From: SAR202 cluster bacterium Io17-Chloro-G7
GTDB lineage: Bacteria > Chloroflexota > Dehalococcoidia > UBA3495
DNA length: 20,747 nucleotides
Assembly: GCA_002817055.1 (NCBI GenBank)
Contig: MUCU01000013.1
Coordinates: 1 to 20,747, forward strand
Reading direction: 5' to 3'
The notes under the pieces were generated by a model that saw only the letters and a list, made by a program, of their open reading frames with translations, was not told the DNA's origin and made no database searches. This document shows, in pieces, positions 15,596-20,747 of this stretch; the stretch's first letter is position 1, and the number at the start of each line of letters is the position of its first letter. The translations under genes and the position numbers were made by a program.

Positions 15596-16366
15596 CTACC
15601 CTTTCTGAACCGTGTTGATATTCACGGGACGAGCGTCCGTGACGGTGAATGTCAAAGACGTGGTGCCCAGTCCTTCCGTGGAGTTAATAACCTCGATGTT
15701 GTGGGGACCATGCAGGTATTCAATCTTTTCCCCGTCCAGTCGGAAAGGCCGGTCGTGTCCGGGATAAAACACCCGGGCCGACGCCACCATTTTTTCCACG
15801 CTGGATTTGGCGTCCTCTACGTCCCAGAACACGTTGGTGGGCGTGCCGCGCTTGATGGAGCCGCTGTCGGGCAATGCGTCCCCGGCAATCAACACGGTTT
15901 CGTTTCCGGCGCTGACCGAAACGCTGATGTGTCCTCTGGTATGGCCTGGAGTTTCGACTATCGTAACTCCATCAATGACCCTGTCACCCTCGGAGACGAG
16001 TTCCAATTTCATTTTGTCTACCATGTCGGCCATGTACTGGGCGCAGGCGAAGTCGGAACGGTTGGGATTTCGAGCGTAATCCATTTCAGTGGGGTGCACC
16101 AAAATGCGAGAATTACGGAACAGGTCGGTGTTCTGGCAGTGGTCCCAGTGCATGTGCGTCAAAATGACCACATCCACATCGTCGGGAGCAAGGCCCTTGC
16201 TTTCCAAAGCCCGAAACAGCCAGGCTCTTCGGGAAGACGGTCCGGTGTCTACCACGATCGTTTGGTCGCCCACTGTGACCAGGGAGTTGGTGGACATACC
16301 GAAGGAGCCTTGATCCGAGTTAAAGGAAAACCCGTATGTCAGGACCTCAATGTTGGCATCAGCCAT
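15596..16366 (-). CDS. Metallo-beta-lactamase-fold hydrolase (lactonase-like)
   Basis: The 256-residue protein carries the dinuclear zinc site of the MBL superfamily. His71, His73, Asp75 and His76 lie in THMHWDHC, His142 in ETPGHTRGH, Asp163 in LIAGDALP and His205 in FYPGHDRPF. The full ligand set suggests an active hydrolase. NSLVTVGDQTIVVDTGPS and HPTEMDYARNP recall N-acyl-homoserine-lactone lactonases and related ester/lactone hydrolases, but the substrate is uncertain. The start is set at ATG 16364-16366 by AGGAGG (16376-16381) 9 nt upstream; the longer frame to 16432 would swallow that site and a 10-bp tandem repeat. It is the first gene of a two-gene operon with the GH105 fusion, which suggests sequential cleavage of a lactone, ester or sugar derivative. 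Confidence 0.9.
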   Translation of the reverse strand: MADANIEVLTYGFSFNSDQGSFGMSTNSLVTVGDQTIVVDTGPSSRRAWLFRALESKGLAPDDVDVVILTHMHWDHCQNTDLFRNSRILVHPTEMDYARNPNRSDFACAQYMADMVDKMKLELVSEGDRVIDGVTIVETPGHTRGHISVSVSAGNETVLIAGDALPDSGSIKRGTPTNVFWDVEDAKSSVEKMVASARVFYPGHDRPFRLDGEKIEYLHGPHNIEVINSTEGLGTTSLTFTVTDARPVNINTVQKG

Positions 16367-16621
16367 GTGGTTGAGCCTCCTATTGGATCGGTTTGGATCG
16401 GTGGTCGCTCCGTTGATCGAGTATGACTCCATTCAGTTGCCGAATTGGTTGCGGATTGCATTGAGCGTGGCAAGGCACTGCCATGATTACCTTTGCATCC
16501 AGTCCCTGGCAACCAGTCCTTCGACGGTCTCAGGATGAACGAAAAGACCACAACACAGCCAATTACGCAAAGATGGTATGCGCAATTATGTACCCGGTTA
16601 AGTCGATCTTCACGTCCTAAT
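16367..16621. promoter_or_regulatory. Upstream region of the MBL-GH105 operon
   Basis: This 255-nt gap holds the MBL ribosome site (16376-16381), a tandem pair of ttggatcggt (16383-16392 and 16393-16402), and a REP-like sequence (16516-16541). The tandem pair has one helical turn spacing and lies just upstream of the ribosome site, where a transcription or translation regulator could bind. No -10/-35 pair stood out. Confidence 0.45.
16516..16541. repeat. REP-like element of the CCTTCGAC...GAACG type
   Basis: The unit reads gtccttcgacggtctcagga followed by tgaacg. Its ends pair (TTCG with the GAA of gaacg, imperfectly). It resembles the widely scattered intergenic repeat CCTTCGACAGGCTCAGGACG and is related to the units at 191-272. 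Confidence 0.55.
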
Positions 16622-17737
16622 TTACCTAAAATTGGGCATGACCTTTTCGGCGAAAAGCCGCATGGAGCCCTCGATTTCCTCGAATGACAGGCCGCCGGCA
16701 TCCATATAGCTAAGCAAGTCGGTGACGTGCCGGGATTCCAGGTCTCGGACAGTTTCGTTCAACTTCTCCGGAGTGCCGACGGCGCTCATGGACTCTGGCC
16801 CTCTTTTTGCCAGCAGCTCCGGCTCGATAAACGGGTCGTTGACGTAATGCTCGTAGCCTTTCAGGCCGCCGCTGGCGCTAGCCAACACCGCCACGGGCCG
16901 ACGCAGGAACTCGCCCATATCCCCGGCCCATTGCAGCCTGGGTGTCATTATCTCCAGTGCTGTTTCTTCGCTCTCGGCCACAAACATGTTCCGGACCGCA
17001 GCGACGGTAATGTCTTCGCTGGCTACCCCGGCATTCCGCATTTTTGTATAGTAGAGATTTATCAGGTCTTGGTCCGATTCAGCGGAAGCAGGGAAGAAGG
17101 AACTGCCCACGGTGAACAGTCCCCAGCGGTTGTTCACGGCAATATCCACCGACTCGGGGCTATGAGTCACCGCCATCCAGATGGGCGGATGAGGGTCTTG
17201 CACCGGTTTGGGGAGAACCATCACCTCGGGGAAGGAATTGAACTTCCCTTCGTAAGAGAAGCGTTCCTCCGTCCAAGCGCGGACGGCAATATCCATGCCC
17301 TCCACCAAACGTTCCCGCGACTCGGTAATGTCTAGGCCGTAGATATCAAACTCTCGCTTTTGATAGCCCCTTCCTGCGCCAACGATCAATCTTCCCTTGC
17401 TGATTATGTCAAGGGTCGCTAGGTCTTGGGCCATGCGTAGCGGCGAATGCCAAGGAACTATGGTGCAGGCCACGCCAATGTTCACCCGCTTGGTCTTGGC
17501 GGCAATGGCGGCCAGCATACTGTGGGGGGAGCTTACGATGCTATGCTCGCTGAAAGCGTGCTCCGCCACCCACACAGAGTCAAAGCCCAACTCCTCGGCC
17601 AGCTCCGCGCCCCTAAGAATATCTTCGTAAACCTCCACATCGGTGCGGGACACCGGGTTGGGGTTTACCTTACTTTCGTCGGCGTATTGCTCGTGAAGCT
17701 GGGGCCTCTGCCCCACGAAGAAGCATCCAAATTTCAT
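16622..17737 (-). CDS. LLM-class flavin-dependent monooxygenase/oxidoreductase (second copy type)
   Basis: A 371-residue TIM-barrel luciferase-like enzyme, longer than and clearly different from the one at 5890-6840. Family blocks are AEELGFDSVWVAEHAFSEH (47-65), the substrate/cofactor loop TIVPWHSPLRMAQDLATLD (92-110), SKGRLIVGAGRGYQKREF (113-130), ESRERLVEG (139-147) and HPPIWMAVTHSPES (183-196). The extra length lies in the C-terminal part, with TPEKLNETVRDLESR before the terminal helix. It probably uses FMNH2 or F420H2 with O2 or a reducible substrate. Such enzymes include alkanal, alkanesulfonate and nitrilotriacetate monooxygenases; no subfamily can be fixed. The ATG at 17735-17737 is preceded by GGGGT about 5 nt away. 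It sits between the ferritin-like gene and the MBL operon, all on the minus strand. Confidence 0.92.
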   Translation of the reverse strand: MKFGCFFVGQRPQLHEQYADESKVNPNPVSRTDVEVYEDILRGAELAEELGFDSVWVAEHAFSEHSIVSSPHSMLAAIAAKTKRVNIGVACTIVPWHSPLRMAQDLATLDIISKGRLIVGAGRGYQKREFDIYGLDITESRERLVEGMDIAVRAWTEERFSYEGKFNSFPEVMVLPKPVQDPHPPIWMAVTHSPESVDIAVNNRWGLFTVGSSFFPASAESDQDLINLYYTKMRNAGVASEDITVAAVRNMFVAESEETALEIMTPRLQWAGDMGEFLRRPVAVLASASGGLKGYEHYVNDPFIEPELLAKRGPESMSAVGTPEKLNETVRDLESRHVTDLLSYMDAGGLSFEEIEGSMRLFAEKVMPNFR

Positions 17738-17824
17738 CTTTACCCCGCATCCGTCAAGTAATTCTTAACCAATTTCCCAAATATGCCAAGCAAGAATATA
17801 CCAGGCAAAGTTCACCCACAGGAA

Positions 17825-17870
17825 CACGGAGTCACGGAGAATGAATAAAACTCACCCTCCGTGCTCCGTG
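17825..17870. repeat. Inverted repeat of doubled CACGGAG after the ferritin-like gene
   Basis: CACGGAG-T-CACGGAG (17825-17839) faces CTCCGTG-CTCCGTG (17857-17870). The stem is 14 bp with a single bulged T and a 17-nt loop, 41 nt past the ferritin-like stop. It may terminate that transcript. The doubled CACGGAG theme is a known kind of dispersed intergenic palindrome in environmental bacteria. Confidence 0.65.
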
Positions 17871-17910
17871 GTCCTAGGCCCCGTGTCTTTGACGCAATCT
17901 TAGCTAAGTG

Positions 17911-18372
17911 CTAGCTCACGCCTTCTATGGTCTTATAAGTCTCGCCCATCATAGCGCCAGAATCGGCCTCCACATCGGCGAACCAACCCAGCAATGTGCG
18001 GGTCAATGGGTCGACTTTCGGATCGTGGGCGGCCACGATGTACTTGTCCCGCGTGGTGGGCTTGACTTGATTTTTAGCGACGTCCCTGATGCATTGAATC
18101 TTCTCGGCATCGGACATGTCCGATCCCATGATATCCATTCTTTCCTTGAAGTTGGGGTCCTCGGTGCCCTCGGGCTGGTAGCCTAACTCCCGGATGCGCC
18201 GGTCCATAAGGTCGCCGTGGCTGACCTCGCGCTCGGCAACAAAGGTGAGGCAGTGCTTGAGGCTCTCGTTGGAAGTCTTGTCAGCCCAAGCTTTAAGGTA
18301 AATCCCGGCGCCCATCTCTTGTAGCCGGATGGTATTCAGCAGTTCCACATATTCGGGTTTAGTATCAGCCAT
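17911..18372 (-). CDS. Ferritin-like-domain protein with incomplete di-iron ligand set
   Basis: A 153-residue, all-helical protein. Helix one has LNTIRLQEMGAG with Glu19, helix two has FVAEREVSHGDLM with Glu49 and His52 (the ExxH motif), and the last helix has GWFADVEADSGAMM with Glu135 but Ser138 where a second ExxH would carry His. Rubrerythrin- and ferritin-like proteins handle iron or peroxide. With the second motif changed this copy may bind metal weakly or serve another role. The start at ATG 18370-18372 is chosen because GGGAGG (18378-18383) lies 5 nt upstream; an ATG eight codons earlier would overlap it. No signal peptide or membrane segment. Candidate promoter: TAGACA (18507-18512) and TATACT (18482-18487) on the minus strand, spacing 19. 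Confidence 0.7.
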   Translation of the reverse strand: MADTKPEYVELLNTIRLQEMGAGIYLKAWADKTSNESLKHCLTFVAEREVSHGDLMDRRIRELGYQPEGTEDPNFKERMDIMGSDMSDAEKIQCIRDVAKNQVKPTTRDKYIVAAHDPKVDPLTRTLLGWFADVEADSGAMMGETYKTIEGVS

Positions 18373-18509
18373 ATTTTCCTCCCTTTTGGGTATCATTTAT
18401 GGGGTTAAACCTAGACGGCGGCACGTGAACGGTCAATGGGTATCGTGCATAATCTCCAATCGTGCCCATTGGGTTGTGCTAAGTATACTAGCGAGAGCAA
18501 CCGGGTTGT

Positions 18510-18917
18510 CTACAATACACCGCTCAATCCACCCACCGCACCGGCCAAAGCCAGGAACAAACTAAAAGCGGCAACTAGGCCGCAGCCGGGGATGCCACCC
18601 TTAGACTTGGGTTGCGACAGAATGCTCCTGGATAGAATCTCTCCTGTCTTGCGGATACTGAACGCCTCGGCGCCCGGCTCTCCAGAGAATTTCTGAGCCG
18701 GTTGGTAGGAGAGTCGAACATAATAGGCGTCTTCCCGTTCTTCGGTCACCAATACGGCCCAAGTAAGGGGCCGCTTGCTCCAGCGTCCGCCATACAGATC
18801 CGGGTTTTCCCTGGCATGGCCCAAGGCGATGTCCCTGGCTTGATCCAAGGAGACAAAGCTGCCGCCGCTGCCAGCAGGCTGGGAATTTTGGTCTTGTCCG
18901 CCGTCGTTTTCGGCCAT
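18510..18917 (-). CDS. Small tail-anchored membrane protein of unknown function, possibly PepSY-like
   Basis: Not recognised with certainty. The 135-residue product begins with a low-complexity Gln/Gly/Ser stretch (1-20) and then a compact alpha/beta domain (22-100). The domain includes SLDQARDIALGHARENPDLY, a beta section VLVTEEREDAYYVRLSYQP, and a conserved-looking FSGEPGAEAFSIRKTGEIL hairpin that recalls PepSY-type folds, where the last strands carry a G-x-I/V turn. A single C-terminal membrane segment, GLVAAFSLFLALAGAVGGL, follows and nearly ends the protein, so the soluble domain should face the cytoplasm as a tail-anchored protein. No strong ribosome site precedes the ATG; TAGGG is about 13 nt away. 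It lies 144 nt downstream of the propeller gene in the same direction. Confidence 0.6.
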   Translation of the reverse strand: MAENDGGQDQNSQPAGSGGSFVSLDQARDIALGHARENPDLYGGRWSKRPLTWAVLVTEEREDAYYVRLSYQPAQKFSGEPGAEAFSIRKTGEILSRSILSQPKSKGGIPGCGLVAAFSLFLALAGAVGGLSGVL

Positions 18918-19061
18918 TGTGAGCGACCCTACTCAAGAATAACAAGGGCCAAGATTGGCTCTCGAATTGGAGTCACGATACACGAGATTAGGCGTGGCGG
19001 CAAGGGGAATGGGGGATAACCAAGCAATTCTGCCGGAGCCACGTTTCTAGCGGACAGGCGT

Positions 19062-20717
19062 TTAAGGCCCCCAATCGGGTGTGCGGTCATCGCCATCCCT
19101 GTTAGTGATATTAGCCAGGTTCGAGCCGTCTTTTCTCATCACGTAGATTTCAGAGAAGCCATCTCTATGTGACTCGAAGGCGACCCAGTTACTGTCAGGA
19201 GACCAAGTTGGCGCAAGGTCCTTGCCGGGATTGATTGTGAGTCGGGTTTGACTAGTTCCATCACTGTTCATCACATATATTTCATCATTGCCATCCCGAC
19301 GAGATACGAAGGCAATACTTGTGCCGTCAGGGGACCAAGCGGGGAGAAAATCCGGCGCTGGGTTGTTGGTCAAACGAGTTTGATTAGTTGCGTCAGAATT
19401 CATAACGTAAATTTCGAGGTCACCGTCCCGTCCAGAGTTAAAAACGATTTTGGCGCCGTCTGGCGACCATGCAGGGTGGTAGTTATTAGATGAGGTCCCG
19501 GTGAGCCTGGTCTCATTGGAACCATCGGCATCTATAACATATATCGCGACTGGGCCATCTCTCGGCGCTTCGAAAGCAATCTTGGCGTTGTCAGGGGACC
19601 AAGCTGGGAAAAAGTCGCCACCTGCAGCGGAAGTCAACTGCTGCTGGTTAGACCCGTCGACATTAATTGTGGATAGGTCCCAATTACTATTGCCACCAGT
19701 AAACGAAGAGAAAGCTAGTTTGCTGCCGTCTGGAGACCAATCCGGATGCTGGCCTACTAGATCTCCTGCTGGATTGTTGGTGACGCGGGTCTGATTAGAG
19801 CCATCCGAGTCCATCACATAAATATCGCCACCAGCACTCCAAACTATGCGTCCGGTCAAAGGAGCCAAAGTCGGCGGAGGCGTCGGCGTGGGTGTTGGCG
19901 GCACCAGCGTCGGTGTAGGCGTCGGCGGCACCGGTGTCGGCGTTCGCGTTGGCGGTACCGGCGTGGGTGTAGGTGTCGGCGTTGGCGGTACCGGCGTGGG
20001 TGTAGGTGTCGGCGTTGGCGGCACCGGCGTGGGTGTAGCAGTCGGCGTCGGTGTCACCGTCGGCGTTGGCGTCGGAACCGGCGTGCTCGTCGGCGTGGGC
20101 ATGGGCGTAGGAGTGGCAAAGGGGGTGGCGGTTGGGGCCGGTGTTGCAGTGGGCAAAGGTGGCGTAGTCGCCGTGGGTGAAGGTACTGGCGTAGGTCGGT
20201 TGCAGTTGGCGGTGATCGACCTATTCTGGTCCATGGAGACGACTATCGACCTGGATTCAGTGTTGGCATTTCCAGGTAGATCACCGGTCCAAACATCAAA
20301 TCCATTGTCGCAAGTGACTGTCAGACGGATCGGCGTTCCAAAGGCGTAACTGCCGTCCTCGCTGGCAGGATTTAGGGCGATACTGCCGGATCCCGTTGGT
20401 GTGACTACCGGCTCAAGCAGAAAATTCACTTTAGATTGATCTGCAGCCGTTGGCTGACTCGACGCAGCTTCCTGCTCCTGGGCCGGTTGCTGGTCCGTTG
20501 TGGCTTCCCGCTCTGTGGCGGGTTGCTGGCCCGATTTGGTTACTTCGGGTTCTTTGACGGTGAGCACGAAAGGACTAAGGCTGTCGACTCGGGCAGTCGC
20601 CGTGGATGCTGCAAAGTCAACGGCGGTTTTTAGCAACACCCAGGAAGCATCTTTATCCCACATTTCCCATATGGCTGAAAATCTCTCTGAGTAATTCGTC
20701 GACTTTATTTCAGCCAT
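19062..20717 (-). CDS. PD40/TolB-like beta-propeller protein with Pro/Thr linker; N-terminus appears truncated
   Basis: Residues 98-172 match a divergent InlB B-repeat-like domain ([43 protein letters not shown]). Residues 174-286 are a Pro/Thr-rich linker with about 11-residue periods ([11 protein letters not shown]). Residues 288-551 form a six-bladed PD40 propeller with the recurring pair [15 protein letters not shown] and PAWSPDGxKIAF. Such proteins are usually exported and cell-surface anchored. This ORF, however, has no signal peptide, and its first 55 residues ([13 protein letters not shown], then [15 protein letters not shown]) read like the end of another extracellular module. No ribosome site precedes the ATG, and an in-frame TAA lies at 20742-20744. 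The gene may be a truncated or frameshifted piece of a longer surface protein. Product 551 residues. Confidence 0.8.
   Translation of the reverse strand: MAEIKSTNYSERFSAIWEMWDKDASWVLLKTAVDFAASTATARVDSLSPFVLTVKEPEVTKSGQQPATEREATTDQQPAQEQEAASSQPTAADQSKVNFLLEPVVTPTGSGSIALNPASEDGSYAFGTPIRLTVTCDNGFDVWTGDLPGNANTESRSIVVSMDQNRSITANCNRPTPVPSPTATTPPLPTATPAPTATPFATPTPMPTPTSTPVPTPTPTVTPTPTATPTPVPPTPTPTPTPVPPTPTPTPTPVPPTRTPTPVPPTPTPTLVPPTPTPTPPPTLAPLTGRIVWSAGGDIYVMDSDGSNQTRVTNNPAGDLVGQHPDWSPDGSKLAFSSFTGGNSNWDLSTINVDGSNQQQLTSAAGGDFFPAWSPDNAKIAFEAPRDGPVAIYVIDADGSNETRLTGTSSNNYHPAWSPDGAKIVFNSGRDGDLEIYVMNSDATNQTRLTNNPAPDFLPAWSPDGTSIAFVSRRDGNDEIYVMNSDGTSQTRLTINPGKDLAPTWSPDSNWVAFESHRDGFSEIYVMRKDGSNLANITNRDGDDRTPDWGP
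19860..20198. repeat. Tandem repeats encoding the Pro/Thr linker
   Basis: The coding DNA of the linker is built from GGYGT-type 6-mers. Its centre has a 33-bp period (valines at residues 232, 243 and 254), then 27-bp steps (263, 272). The middle 33-bp units are almost identical, so slippage could change linker length without changing frame. Confidence 0.8.
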
Positions 20718-20747
20718 TGCCCATTTATGAGACGTTAGCCGTTAGCA

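Noticed and set aside
15428..16426. 332-residue + strand frame
   Set aside because: Antisense to the MBL gene, whose zinc motifs are complete on the minus strand; no ribosome site or known domain.
19846..20349. 167-residue Gly/Val-rich + strand frame
   Set aside because: It is the complement of the Pro/Thr linker repeat; the low-complexity GVGVGVG pattern is a by-product of that repeat.

Overview
The window reads as a stretch of chromosome from an uncultivated Chloroflexota bacterium, most likely a Dehalococcoidia/SAR202-type lineage. That placement is an inference from gene content. It rests on two luciferase-like (LLM) flavin monooxygenases, an orphan xanthine-dehydrogenase-type molybdenum subunit, a Pro/Thr-linker propeller protein of the kind common in Chloroflexota, and many short intergenic palindromes. 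No rRNA, tRNA, CRISPR array or phage module was seen.

Layout. At 1-172 is the 3' end of an IS110-family insertion sequence on the + strand, followed by REP-like palindromes. From 351 to 5531 (minus strand) are recJ, fabF and a B12-binding radical SAM protein with an unusual repeat tail. From 5890 to 8242 (minus) an MFS exporter lies upstream of an LLM oxidoreductase. At 8739-9542 is the only complete + strand gene, an alpha/beta hydrolase with its own near-consensus promoter. From 9734 to 16366 (minus) come an iron-ADH/maleylacetate-reductase-like enzyme, a molybdenum hydroxylase large subunit, a degenerate M14 peptidase-GH105 fusion, and a metallo-beta-lactamase-fold hydrolase 16 nt upstream of that fusion. 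From 16622 to 20717 (minus) are a second LLM oxidoreductase, a ferritin-like protein, a small tail-anchored protein and a PD40 beta-propeller protein whose N-terminus looks cut.

How it may work together. Housekeeping genes (recJ, fabF) sit beside an accessory block of oxidoreductases (two flavin-, one NAD(P)- and one Mo-dependent), hydrolases (alpha/beta, MBL, GH105) and one exporter. This looks like a toolkit for oxidising and hydrolysing complex organic compounds, but no substrate can be named. No transcriptional regulator gene is present. Most genes are separated by 100-300 nt gaps, so only MBL-GH105 looks like a tight operon.

Most notable: (1) a four-unit, about 29-residue helical repeat at the C-terminus of the radical SAM protein; (2) a predicted pseudo-carboxypeptidase with all three zinc ligands replaced, fused to GH105; (3) an Fe-ADH-family enzyme missing two metal ligands; (4) stem-loops after many stop codons that lack a U-tract, plus duplications of gene 3' ends just past the stop (13-bp and about 38-bp tandem units, and a 12-bp inverted copy).
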